Shown here: positions 9,978 to 20,463 of the stretch, piece by piece
Position numbering within the stretch: the first letter of the stretch is position 1
Layout: the number at the start of each line of letters is the position of its first letter
Assembly (NCBI GenBank): GCA_001899005.1
Contig: MKUW01000028.1
Coordinates: 62,001-126,000, forward strand
Direction of reading: 5' to 3'
Length of the DNA stretch: 64,000 nucleotides
Source: Chloroflexi bacterium 44-23
GTDB lineage: Bacteria; Chloroflexota; Anaerolineae; Anaerolineales; Anaerolineaceae
Made by a program: the position numbers and the translations under genes
The notes under the pieces: model-generated
Told to the model about the DNA's origin: nothing
Databases searched by the model: none
Seen by the model: only the letters and a program-made list of their open reading frames with translations

Positions 9978-11193
9978 CTTCTCACCAATTTTTCGAAAAG
10001 CACAAGGGTATCTGCCAGTTTGTCGCGGCGGTCAAGGTGTTTTACTAAATATTGGCGGGCATTATGTCCCATCTCTTTAAGCCTGGTGGGATCCCGCGAT
10101 AAATCAAGCACTGTTTTAGCCAATTCTTCATCATTACCTGGTGTAACAAAAATACCTGCGTGTGCCTCTTCGATTACTGTGCGAATAACACCGTCGATTG
10201 CCAGAACTGTGGCTTTCCCCGCGGACATATAATCAAATACTTTATTTGGGTACGTGGTCCGAAACATAGGGACATTCTGCAGAATCGCCAGGCATACATC
10301 GGCAGCAGCCATCACCTGTGGCATCTCCTTTTTAGGCGCAATACCAGCGAAGACAACATTTTTTAATTGCAGACGATCTTTTTCTCGCGCCAAATTGAGC
10401 CTTTCTTTTCCATCGCCGAACAAAACGAAGATAATTTCGTTTTCATTCCGCAGTCGGTCAGCCGCTCTTAAAATAGTAGTGATGTCATTTGCCTGGCCTA
10501 ATGCACCGGCATACAAGACAACAAACTTACCATCTAAATTTAAAGATAATCGAATGGTGGAACCATTTACCAGGGGATGAAACATCTCCACATCAGTGCC
10601 ATACGGAATGAAGGTGATTTTAGCGGGGTCGATTGCCTTGTTTTCAATATAAGCAGCATAAGCCGGGGAATTGACCAGAATATGGGTTGACTTTGAATAC
10701 AGAAATTTTTCTAGCCAGCGTGCCATCTTGATCAGAATTGGGTTATTAAAAACACCCATGGCAACAATAAACTCCGGCCAGAGGTCACGCACTTCCAATA
10801 AAAATGGTTTCCTTCTCAGAAATGAAATAAACCAGGCAGAGAAAGCTTGAAAAATAGGCGGGGTAGTACCCATCACCAAATCGATATCCTTGACACCTAA
10901 TGCTACCCAAATTGAACTGACCATAAAACTGAAGAAAGAGATAATGCGCCAGAAATAACTACGATGCAATGCCGGTAGTATGTAGGTGCGAATGACCGTG
11001 ATCCCATCTATGTCCTGTTCAACCTTCAAACCACGATGTTTAACAATCTTCTGGCCGGTTTGATAATTCAGATCACTGGCGATAATAACCAGTTGATGGC
11101 CTCGACTTTTCAGAAAGCGGGCCAGCTCATAATGGCGGGTGTGGCCTGGTTCATCAGGTGAAACAAATGCCTGATTGATTAACAGAATTTTCA
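9974..11193 (-). CDS. Glycosyltransferase family 4 (GT-B)
   Basis: MKILLINQAFVSPDEPGHTRHYELARFLKSRGH...; GT4 core; longer ORF to 11299 but internal ATG is the likelier start. Confidence 0.9.
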
Positions 11194-11453
11194 TATGGCT
11201 GCCACCGCCGTTTTTTGATTTGATCCGCTCTGAATGTTTCCAAAATTCATTTAAATCAAAACCCTCGCGGCTCCTACCCAGACAGCATATTGGGTACAAA
11301 TGCCATTTTCTCGTTGATTTCCATTTATTTTCTCACTTAGATGTCATTATAGTATGAGAAATGCGTTTTAACCACAACATGGAAATCGCGAAATGAAATT
11401 TAAAAGGTTGAAAAAAGGTTTAGAGAAAAGTTGATTGCGAACTGACCACTTCG

Positions 11454-13295
11454 TTATTTTTCCCCAAATTGGCTTTCCAATTCCTCCCAGCGTAAATAAG
11501 CATTTTCCAATTGTTTTTCAATATCCAGCAACAAAGACCTTGCTGCGCTAATGCTTTCACCTGATTGTTGATAAAAGGATGAATCTGACATTTCAAGGCT
11601 TAATTTGTGCTGAGCAGCTTCAAGCGATTCAATCCTGGCTGGCAATTCTTTCAATTCTTTCTGCAAAGATTCAAGTTCTCGCTTTTCCCTATATGTGGGT
11701 TTACGAAGCCCTGCGTTGCCTTGTGAAAGTGTTTTTTCTGAACTTTCCCTTTCTAATTTCGACTTCTCCGCCTCTGCCTTTTCTTCTTCAATCTTGTTGG
11801 TTTGTTGCTGCCAATCATCATATCCACCGACAAACTCAGTCACCTCGCCCTCGCCTGCCAGCACAATTGTGCTGGTAACAAGATTATTTAAAAATTCACG
11901 GTCATGGCTTACCAGGATCAATGTGCCTTTAAAATCAAGCAGTAAATCCTCCAGCACTTCCATACTATCGATATCAAGATCATTGGTTGGCTCATCCATC
12001 ACAATCAGATTGGCTGGTTGAGCAAAAATCTTGGCCAGCAACAAGCGGTTTCTTTCTCCGCCAGAAAGCATGTGAATAGGAGCGTTGACACGTTCTTTTG
12101 AAAATAGAAAATCCTCCAGATAGCTGTATATATTACGATTGTGCCCATTGATATTGATGACATCGCAACCTTCAGCAACATTCTCAAGAACTGATTTTCC
12201 TTCATCTAACTGGCTGCGTAATTGATCGAAATAGGCTATATCAAGATTCGTGCCCAGGGTGACCTGGCCTTTTTTGGGTTGTATTTGTCCCAATAAAAGG
12301 CGCAGAAGGGTGGTTTTGCCGGACCCATTCGAGCCAATGATTCCGATTTTGTCTCCACGGCAGATGATTGTTGATAAATCATTAACAATTACTTGTTCTC
12401 CCCAGCAAAAATGTATATGTTTGACTTCAATAACCAGCATACCTGTGCGGCGTTCTGCTTGAACTTGTAATTGTATTTTCCTTGGTTGCTCACGCCGTTC
12501 AGCCCGCAATGACCGCAACCTCAGCAAAGCACGAACCCGGCCTTCGTTTCGCGTTCGCCGTGCTTCGATTCCCTGGCGGATCCAGTGTTCTTCCTGAGCT
12601 AATTTACGATCAAACAAAGCTGCCTGTGCATCCTCAGCCATCAGCAATGCTTGTTTTCTTTCCTGAAAGGTACGGTAGTCACAATTCCAATCAAACAGGC
12701 GACCCCTGTCTAATTCAATAATTCGTGTGCTGACATTCTGCAAAAACATTCTGTCATGGGTCACAAAAAGTAATGTTCCCTGCCAACGCAGAAGAAACTC
12801 CTCCAACCAACGAATCGCAAAGATATCGAGGTGGTTGGTTGGCTCATCAAGTAAGAGCGTTTGTGGCTCGTTTACAAGACTTCTCGCTAAGAGAACCCGC
12901 CGTTTCATGCCAGCCGAAAGCTGATCATAATCCGCCTGCGCGTCAAGCTGCATACGAGCGATCACCTGATCCACGCGCAGTTCTTGTTGCCAATCTTCGA
13001 TAGATTCTCCCCTGGCAGCAATAAGCCCATTCTTAACCACTGTGTAAACCGAATCAGCCAGATTCTGAGGCACATCCTGAGGTAAATAAGCACTTTTTAA
13101 ACCTGCCAGCCGCGCGATTTGACCGCTATCTGGTTGCAGGCTGCCATGAATCAGCTTTAGCAGTGTTGATTTACCTTCGCCATTTCTTCCCAAAAGACCA
13201 ATCCGCTCACCTTGCTCTATTTGCAGATTAACCTGCTCCAGAATCAACGGGCCGCCAAATCCAAGATCAATGTCTTTCAAACTGAATAATGCCAT
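11454..13295 (-). CDS. uup: ABC-F family ATP-binding protein with C-terminal coiled coil (Uup-like)
   Basis: Two Walker A/B + signature sets (GRNGEGKST, GSNGSGKTT); C-terminal KPTYREKRELESLQKELKELPARIESLEA coiled coil. Confidence 0.9.
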   Translation of the reverse strand: MALFSLKDIDLGFGGPLILEQVNLQIEQGERIGLLGRNGEGKSTLLKLIHGSLQPDSGQIARLAGLKSAYLPQDVPQNLADSVYTVVKNGLIAARGESIEDWQQELRVDQVIARMQLDAQADYDQLSAGMKRRVLLARSLVNEPQTLLLDEPTNHLDIFAIRWLEEFLLRWQGTLLFVTHDRMFLQNVSTRIIELDRGRLFDWNCDYRTFQERKQALLMAEDAQAALFDRKLAQEEHWIRQGIEARRTRNEGRVRALLRLRSLRAERREQPRKIQLQVQAERRTGMLVIEVKHIHFCWGEQVIVNDLSTIICRGDKIGIIGSNGSGKTTLLRLLLGQIQPKKGQVTLGTNLDIAYFDQLRSQLDEGKSVLENVAEGCDVININGHNRNIYSYLEDFLFSKERVNAPIHMLSGGERNRLLLAKIFAQPANLIVMDEPTNDLDIDSMEVLEDLLLDFKGTLILVSHDREFLNNLVTSTIVLAGEGEVTEFVGGYDDWQQQTNKIEEEKAEAEKSKLERESSEKTLSQGNAGLRKPTYREKRELESLQKELKELPARIESLEAAQHKLSLEMSDSSFYQQSGESISAARSLLLDIEKQLENAYLRWEELESQFGEK

Positions 13296-13483
13296 ATATG
13301 CAATTTCCTGTTCCGTCCGCTACTATACTACAGAAACCTTATACTGTGGTTTAAAATAACAACCGCAGAGTTTTCATAAAGTATTCAATAAGCGCTTTGT
13401 ATTGCCTTTTTCAGCTATAATCTTTTGAAGCAAAAAAACCTCCCAGCAGGACTCCCATCTTCAAAGTCAGGATAGAAAATTCT

Positions 13484-14947
13484 TTGTCACCAAAACGTTT
13501 GCAAATTGTCACGATCGGCGTACTCCTCAGTCTTTTTTTGGCATCCATGGAAGGTACTGTGGTTGCGACCGCCATGCCTTCAATTGTCGCTCAATTAGGC
13601 GGATTCTCGATCTATAGCTGGGTCTTTGCCATTTACATGCTTGCTTCCACAACAACCGTTCCACTCTATGGAAAACTATCGGATGTGTATGGCCGTAAAC
13701 GGGTGTATGCCGCCGCAATGAGTCTTTTCCTAGTCGGGTCAGTTTTATGCGGCCTGGCCAATTCCATGAATCAGCTAATCCTGTTTCGCGCAATTCAGGG
13801 TCTGGGCGCTGGCGGAGTTTTACCGATGGCACTAATTATCATCGGTGAATTATTCAGCGTTGAAAAACGTGCGCATATGCAAGGTTTATTTTCCGGAGTT
13901 TGGGGCGTATCTTCTGTGATTGGCCCTTTGATCGGCGGATTTTTGGTTGATCAAATTTCATGGCATTGGGTTTTTTATATTAATTTAATCCCTGGTTCAC
14001 TGGCTTTGATTCTGGTTTTGGCAGCCTGGAAAGTGGATAAAGCCACAGTCCACATCCGCAAGAAACTGGATATTGCTGGCGCCATACTGCTTACTTTCGG
14101 GGTATTAAGCCTGCTATTGGGGTTGAACGAATTGGGTAAAAGCATCGCAATATTCTTTCTTGGTCTGGCCGTCGTCTTATTTTTTCTACTCTATTTCGTT
14201 GAGTGGCGCGCGGTAGATCCCATTCTGCCTTTACACCTCTTTAAAGATCGATTGTTTGTAGTCGCCAATTTACATGGCATTTTCGCTGGATGGGCAATGT
14301 TTGGCAGCCTTGCCTATATCCCATTATTTGTTCAGGCAGTTTTGGGTACTACTGCTACAATGGCCGGCATTACACTTACACCAATGTCATTATCATGGAC
14401 TATTGCCAGTGTTTATGGCAGTCGCATAATCTTGAAAATAAGTTTTCGAACAGTAGCGCTGGCAGGAATGGTAATGCTGGTCATTGGCAGCTTCTTCATG
14501 ACAACCATTACTCCCGAAACCAGTCAGTTTTTGATTATGGTTTACACATCCCTGATGGGAATTGGGATGGGATTATCCATCCCGGTATTTCTGGTTGCCA
14601 TTCAAACCGCAGTGGCCCGTCGTGATCTGGGTGTAGCTACATCGACCGTGCAATTCAGCCGCAACATTGGGGGAACAATCGGCGTGAGCGTCCTGGGTGT
14701 TTTTCTCAGCAATCGGCTTGCCAGTCTTTTGTTCCAAAACGGCATGGATCCAGCAAAAATTTCGTTAAACAACCTGATCAATCCAATTCCCGGAGCTGAA
14801 ATTATCATCGACCAATCGCTGCGAATGGCCTTGGGAACAGCGATTGCCAATATGTTTAGCATCACATTGGTGGTTTCGATAATCAGTTTAATCGTTGTAT
14901 TTTTTACACCGCATGGCAAAGTGACTCAATTACAAATAAATGATTGA
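13484..14947 (+). CDS. MFS transporter, DHA2/EmrB-QacA type drug transporter
   Basis: LFLASMEGTVVATAMPSI motif, 14-TM pattern. Confidence 0.9.
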   Translation: MSPKRLQIVTIGVLLSLFLASMEGTVVATAMPSIVAQLGGFSIYSWVFAIYMLASTTTVPLYGKLSDVYGRKRVYAAAMSLFLVGSVLCGLANSMNQLILFRAIQGLGAGGVLPMALIIIGELFSVEKRAHMQGLFSGVWGVSSVIGPLIGGFLVDQISWHWVFYINLIPGSLALILVLAAWKVDKATVHIRKKLDIAGAILLTFGVLSLLLGLNELGKSIAIFFLGLAVVLFFLLYFVEWRAVDPILPLHLFKDRLFVVANLHGIFAGWAMFGSLAYIPLFVQAVLGTTATMAGITLTPMSLSWTIASVYGSRIILKISFRTVALAGMVMLVIGSFFMTTITPETSQFLIMVYTSLMGIGMGLSIPVFLVAIQTAVARRDLGVATSTVQFSRNIGGTIGVSVLGVFLSNRLASLLFQNGMDPAKISLNNLINPIPGAEIIIDQSLRMALGTAIANMFSITLVVSIISLIVVFFTPHGKVTQLQIND

Positions 14948-15019
14948 CGATGGCACTCACAACCAGACCATTATCAGGCAACTCTAAAATAAGCAGATTT
15001 AGAAAGGCGCATCGCTGCT

Positions 15020-15676
15020 GTGGAAATATTACCTAAGTACAACCTGGCCATTTTCGATTTCGATGGAACAATCGCAGATACATTTTCAATCACAATGCAA
15101 ATCGCAAAAAAACTTACTCAGGACTTCAATTATGAGCCTATTACTTCGCAACAATGGCAGGACCTTCGCGAAATAGGGATATTGCAAGTAATAAAAAAAT
15201 ATAAGTTTCCGCTTTGGCGGATACCTGAGGTTGGGCGTGAACTGCACAAAGAAATGCATCGAAATATTCATAAAATATCTCTTTTTGACGGAATGGCTGC
15301 TGTCCTAAAAGAATTATTTGAGCACAGCATCCAATTAGGGTTGGTTAGTTCCAATGGCGGTGATAACATCCAAAAAGTATTGGGAGATGAAATCGCCTCT
15401 TATTTCTCATTCGTGGAATGCGGTGTTTCCATGTTTTCAAAACAGGCAAAATTTGAAAAAGTTTTGAAAGCCAGTCAAGTAAATGCCAATCAGGCAATTT
15501 GTATTGGCGACGAAATTCGTGACATTCAGGCAGCCAGAAAAGCCAAAATCCCATTTGGAGCAGTATCCTGGGGCTACACCAACATCGAAAAACTTCTCGC
15601 CCATTTTCCTCAAGAAGTTTTTCACAATGTCACCGATATCAGCAAAAAGTTGCTAATACCTTCTGCAATCAAGTAG
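15020..15676 (+). CDS. HAD family hydrolase (phosphoglycolate phosphatase-like)
   Basis: IFDFDGTIADTF motif I, GLVSSNG motif II, CIGDEIRDIQAARKA motif IV. Confidence 0.92.
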   Translation: MEILPKYNLAIFDFDGTIADTFSITMQIAKKLTQDFNYEPITSQQWQDLREIGILQVIKKYKFPLWRIPEVGRELHKEMHRNIHKISLFDGMAAVLKELFEHSIQLGLVSSNGGDNIQKVLGDEIASYFSFVECGVSMFSKQAKFEKVLKASQVNANQAICIGDEIRDIQAARKAKIPFGAVSWGYTNIEKLLAHFPQEVFHNVTDISKKLLIPSAIK

Positions 15677-15681
15677 TAAAT

Positions 15682-16344
15682 ATGTTCCGACCCGCCCTGG
15701 ATTTCCACAGACTCTACACAACTTTTAATAACCCGGTCACTGAAGTTGATTGTGGGCAAAAATGTGCTCCTTTTAGTACCAGAGGGCTGCCGGTCTGCTG
15801 TGATATTTGTGAAGCCATTCCTTGTGCTTATGATCAAGAGTGGCAATATCTGCAAACGAATACCGACCACTGGCATCTCTGGCAGGAGAGCGATTGTCAA
15901 CAAGAATTTTCAGCTGAAATAAGTGATTATCAGGTATTGATCGCCTGTCAGGGGTCAGCGGATTGTCAGCGGGAATATCGCTCAATAAGCTGCCGGCAAT
16001 TTCCCTTTTTCCCTTATATCACCCGCGATTCGCGCACTCTTGGGTTGACATATTTCTGGGAGTTTGAACCGTCTTGCTGGGTGATCAGTAATCTGCATTT
16101 GGTGCTGCCAGTTTTCAAACTGCAATTCCTCAGCTTTTATGACCAGCTTTTTGATCAATGGCCAGAAGAGATGGAAAGCTATGCATATCTTTCGGAAAAC
16201 ATGCGTGCATATTTTCTTTCCAAAAAACGTAGAATCCCGATTCTGCACCGCAATGGGAAAACCTATTTGCTCAGCCCGAACAGCGAGCGTTTACAAAAAA
16301 TTGAACCTGAAAAGTTGCAAAAGTTTGAGCCTTTTGCAGATTAA
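15682..16344 (+). CDS. Cys-rich, YkgJ-like putative metal-binding protein
   Basis: DCGQKCAPF...GLPVCCDIC...CRQFPFFPY Cys pattern; 5 nt after the HAD gene. Confidence 0.55.
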   Translation: MFRPALDFHRLYTTFNNPVTEVDCGQKCAPFSTRGLPVCCDICEAIPCAYDQEWQYLQTNTDHWHLWQESDCQQEFSAEISDYQVLIACQGSADCQREYRSISCRQFPFFPYITRDSRTLGLTYFWEFEPSCWVISNLHLVLPVFKLQFLSFYDQLFDQWPEEMESYAYLSENMRAYFLSKKRRIPILHRNGKTYLLSPNSERLQKIEPEKLQKFEPFAD

Positions 16345-16468
16345 GATAATTCATAATTTTTTTTGTACCCGTAACAGCAGTTTACATCAAATTGAAAATG
16401 GTAACAATCCTCCGTATACTTTTCAAACAAAAAAAGTGACTAACTTGTCGCAATCTGAGAAGGAATAA

Positions 16469-17044
16469 ATGGATTCTGTTCAAAAAGCAACCCAAACACA
16501 GTTGGAAAATATTCAAAAGAAAACAAGTAAGAACCTGCCTGAACTTAAGAAACTAGCAGAACAAAGCGGCTTACAAAAACATGGCCAAATAAGGAAATTT
16601 ATGTCAGAAAAATTTGACCTCGGTTATGGCGACGCCAATGTGATTGCAAGCTATGTCCTTAATCCCGATGACCCTTCTTTTGCTGACCCACAAAAACTCG
16701 ACGTTGATCAATTGATTGCGAAAATATACACAGGCCCCAAAGAAAAATTCTTCGATTTGCATACACGCTTAATGCAACAAATGGATACATTTGGCGATTT
16801 CACAATCTCTCCCAAAAAAAATAATGTCAGCTTGCGCCGCAGACGACAGTTCGTTTTAATCGGCCCCGCTACTAATAACCGCTTTGAAGTCGGACTCAAT
16901 CTAAAGCAGACAATTGAAGATGAGCGCCTCAAACCTCAGCCAAAAGGCAACATGTGCAATTACATTGTGGTGGTCAATTCTGATTCAGATATTGACGCAC
17001 AACTGATTGATTGGATGCGCATGGCTTACGAGGAAGCAGAGTAA
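16469..17044 (+). CDS. DUF4287/DUF5655-like domain protein
   Basis: N-terminal TGKNLPEL-like and GYGDANVIASYVL segments; C-terminal FLRRRRQFVLIGPATNNRFEVGLNL. Confidence 0.75.
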   Translation: MDSVQKATQTQLENIQKKTSKNLPELKKLAEQSGLQKHGQIRKFMSEKFDLGYGDANVIASYVLNPDDPSFADPQKLDVDQLIAKIYTGPKEKFFDLHTRLMQQMDTFGDFTISPKKNNVSLRRRRQFVLIGPATNNRFEVGLNLKQTIEDERLKPQPKGNMCNYIVVVNSDSDIDAQLIDWMRMAYEEAE

Positions 17045-17136
17045 AAGTTGCAATGTAGACAGTATAATATTCTTCATTCGTCATCTTTAACTTTTCTCAA
17101 TATTGATCACCACGGATTCAAAATTTCTACTACAAT

Positions 17137-18144
17137 TTGGGGATGCGATTAAAAATTCAACGAAAATCTCACCTCAGCCGCGGTTATACCTTCGCAATAA
17201 TCAGTGCATTCTTTTTATCAACAACAGCAATTTTTATCCGTTACCTGACCGAAACCTATCAGATTCCTGCGCTTGTGCTGGCTTTCTGGCGGGATGTGTT
17301 TGTAACTATTGCTCTTTTCCCAATTCTTTTCATTTTTCAGCGCAAGCTTCTACGAATTAAGAAAATTGATGTTTTTTTTCTGATCGCTTTTGGTTTTGTG
17401 CTGGCTATTTTTAACTCCCTCTGGACTCTTTCGGTTTCATTGAATGGCGCTGCCTTGGCGACAGTTTTGGTGTATTGCTCGACCGCGTTCACAGCGCTCT
17501 TAGGATGGTGGTTCCTTAAAGAACAAATACATTGGTCAAAGATTGTTGCCATCGTCTTAAGCCTAGGTGGATGTGTGATTGTATCCGGAGCTTATTCTTC
17601 AGCCGCCTGGCAAATTAATATGACAGGAATCTTTGCCGGAATATTGGCTGGTTTGTTGTATGCCATTTATAGTCTGATGGGACGCGCAGCTTCCGAGCGC
17701 AGTCTGAATCCTGCAACATCTCTGTTTTACACTTTTGCTTACGCCACATTCTTTTTGTTTTTAATCAATTTAATCCCGGGTTCATTTCCCCCAGGGAAAG
17801 CAATGGAATTGAATGATTTTCTCTGGTTGCAAACTGCCTGGGCCGGGTGGGGTATTTTATTCTTGCTGGCGGCCATACCAACCGTAGCCGGTTTTGGATT
17901 TTATAATGTCTCACTTAGCTTTTTACCTTCCAGTGTCGCCAACCTCATCCTCACCCTCGAACCTGCCTTTACTGCCCTGACTGCTTTCATTTTATTGGGA
18001 GAGCGTTTTACTCTCATACAAATCACCGGCAGCCTGATTACTTTGGCAGGAGTGGTTTTTCTCAGGGTGTACGAGAATATTTTATTAGCCCGTTCCGTCC
18101 AGACAGACCCACTCGAAACAGTGGCCTATACAAAAACAGGTTGA
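17137..18144 (+). CDS. EamA/DMT family transporter
   Basis: 10-TM EamA pattern; repeated ALLGWWFLKEQIHW / ALTAFILLGERFT motifs. Confidence 0.9.
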   Translation: MGMRLKIQRKSHLSRGYTFAIISAFFLSTTAIFIRYLTETYQIPALVLAFWRDVFVTIALFPILFIFQRKLLRIKKIDVFFLIAFGFVLAIFNSLWTLSVSLNGAALATVLVYCSTAFTALLGWWFLKEQIHWSKIVAIVLSLGGCVIVSGAYSSAAWQINMTGIFAGILAGLLYAIYSLMGRAASERSLNPATSLFYTFAYATFFLFLINLIPGSFPPGKAMELNDFLWLQTAWAGWGILFLLAAIPTVAGFGFYNVSLSFLPSSVANLILTLEPAFTALTAFILLGERFTLIQITGSLITLAGVVFLRVYENILLARSVQTDPLETVAYTKTG

Positions 18145-18272
18145 TTAAAGAGTACATTCAGATTTGATCCGTGACGGATAGCAATCCTGTCTCCAGAGAT
18201 AATAGGGCATGTCCGCGATATTTTCTGATATACTGCTTTGAGCAAAATTAATTTGTCCGAAAGCCATTATTC

Positions 18273-19037
18273 ATGGAAATTCTCTGGTATCAATACATTC
18301 TGATTGCATTGGCCGCCACAGCAGCAGGTTGGGTCAACGCTGTTGCCGGTGGAGGCACGCTGATCACTTTTCCGGTCTTAACTGCGATAGGTTTACCGGC
18401 AGTGATGGCAAATGTAACCAATACAGTTGCTCTCAGCCCGGGATATCTCGGTGCAACAATTGCATCACGCGCTGACCTTGAGAAACAAAAGAAACAGCTT
18501 TGGCTACTCATACCGGCTTCCATTGCGGGTGGCATTGTGGGTGGAATTTTATTGCTAAATTCAGGTGAACGATTATTTCAATCACTGGTTCCCTACCTGA
18601 TTTTATTAGCTACCATTCTACTGGCAGTTGGAGAACCTTTGAAAAAGTGGCTTAACCGCAGAAACCAGGAACATTCGGGGGGCAAATTGAATTTTTTCGC
18701 AATACTCCTGGTTGCCATGGCGGCAGTGTATGGCGGCTATTTCGGGGCTGGTTTAAGCGTAATCGTCCTGGCAGTACTTGGATTAATCTTAAATAATTCT
18801 TTAACTGAACTGAATGCATTAAAGCAGGCGATCGCTTTCACCGTTAACACAGCAGCGGCAATTTTCTTCATCTTCTCCGGAAATGTAAATTGGAGCGCGG
18901 CCATAGTCATGGCAGGTTTTGCAGTGCTTGGCGGAGTTTTGGGTGGTAAATTTGCCGGAAAAATCAGTCTACTCGCGCTTCGCTGGACAGTTGTAGTGAT
19001 CGGGGTAATTGTTTCAATCATCTATTTCTTAAGGTGA
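18273..19037 (+). CDS. TauE/SafE family sulfite exporter-like permease
   Basis: VNAVAGGGTLITFPVL and YGGYFGAGLSVI motifs. Confidence 0.93.
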   Translation: MEILWYQYILIALAATAAGWVNAVAGGGTLITFPVLTAIGLPAVMANVTNTVALSPGYLGATIASRADLEKQKKQLWLLIPASIAGGIVGGILLLNSGERLFQSLVPYLILLATILLAVGEPLKKWLNRRNQEHSGGKLNFFAILLVAMAAVYGGYFGAGLSVIVLAVLGLILNNSLTELNALKQAIAFTVNTAAAIFFIFSGNVNWSAAIVMAGFAVLGGVLGGKFAGKISLLALRWTVVVIGVIVSIIYFLR

Positions 19038-19627
19038 TTTCTACATTAAATTACCATTATTCCTATGATTCTGCATAGGAGAAACTCATATACTACAAAC
19101 ATAAAGGATGAATTGTTCTGAGGAATCGTCCATAATAAAGCAGATGATTGGGAAATCCAGTTCTCCACAGATAGTGGCTGCATTGATGGCAGAATTAACA
19201 AAACAATCAAATCCGCCGGTTGTTAATATTTAATCAACGGGGGAAAGGCTAGATTACAACTAATCTTTTTATTGAAAACGGACACCTGAGATCATGTCAT
19301 GAGACCAGGTCGATCCCGCCTCTAGAAACCAGAGAGGTAGAAAGCCATTTTCCTACGTAAACGGAAATGAACCGGAATACATTCGCTGCATGACTACTCC
19401 CACACGCCATTCAAAGAAAGTGACCATGATCAACCAACAAAAACATGAAATGGATCGCTAAGAAAGATATAAAATTGCGAATGTTGTGCTAAAGTTAAGA
19501 GAGTCAGTCAAAATCAGAATCAATTGGTGGGAAATTTATCTGTAAGAGCCAATCCAGCGTTTAAATTCTGTATAATATAATTGGAAGGCCCGGAAAATTT
19601 TCAATTAACCGAAAAGGAGAGTGTGTT

Positions 19628-20095
19628 ATGAAAGGTAATGCAAAAATTATTCAGGTATTGAACGAACAGTTATCGGAAGAATTGACTGCTGTGAACCAAT
19701 ATATGGTGCACTCGGAGATGTGCGCCAACTGGGGTTATGTTCGCCTGCACGAAATAATCGAGAAGAGAGCGATTGATGAAATGAAGCATGCCGAAAAACT
19801 GATTGCAAGGATTCTCTTCCTGGAAGGCCAACCCATCGTGAGCGTTTTGCAAAAAATCAACATCGGGGCTGCGGTAGAGACCCAGATCAAAAATGATTGG
19901 GAATCCGAAAAAGAAGCGATCACAACTTACAACGATGCTATCCGTCTGTCAATGGAGTTGGGTGATAATGGCACACGTGAATTATTCGATGCTATTCTGG
20001 TTGACGAGGAAGCACACATCGATCAGTTGGAGGAACAACTCGATCAAATCCAACAAGTTGGAATTCAGAATTTCCTGCTCGGGCAGATGAGTTAA
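19628..20095 (+). CDS. bfr: Bacterioferritin
   Basis: Ferroxidase ligands in SEELTAVNQY, DEMKHAEKL, DEEAHIDQLE; DEMKH Met heme ligand; RBS aaggaga. Confidence 0.96.
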   Translation: MKGNAKIIQVLNEQLSEELTAVNQYMVHSEMCANWGYVRLHEIIEKRAIDEMKHAEKLIARILFLEGQPIVSVLQKINIGAAVETQIKNDWESEKEAITTYNDAIRLSMELGDNGTRELFDAILVDEEAHIDQLEEQLDQIQQVGIQNFLLGQMS

Positions 20096-20463
20096 TCCTG
20101 CCTTCAGGTCAAACTCTGAGCTTATCGCCCTTCAAGCGCCCGCAAGCAGTCTTTCTGCGCTCGTTTTAGCCTTCTCACCTGACCCAGGTGCAGCAGAATC
20201 AATTCTTATAAATCTCCGCCGGCAGCATCTTTCCGGTGAACCCGTAGGTACGCCTAACCTGATCGATCTGAAGACGGGAGATATCTTTTTGGATACCAAC
20301 AATTTCAGGGATTACATATTTGCCCGCTACAATAGTCTCATTCGTTATTTTCACGCTCGTCTCCAGCACCAATCCAATCAAAAACAGAAAGAGAACCCAG
20401 TAAGGGCTGCTCATCGGACAATCGGGAATTTCACAATTGTTTATAAAGAAAGACAGGAATCCT

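Noticed and set aside
19040-19627. ~590-bp gap before bfr with fragmentary ORFs, considered as a pseudogene
   Set aside because: Translations in the frames I read are broken by stops and I could not match them to any family
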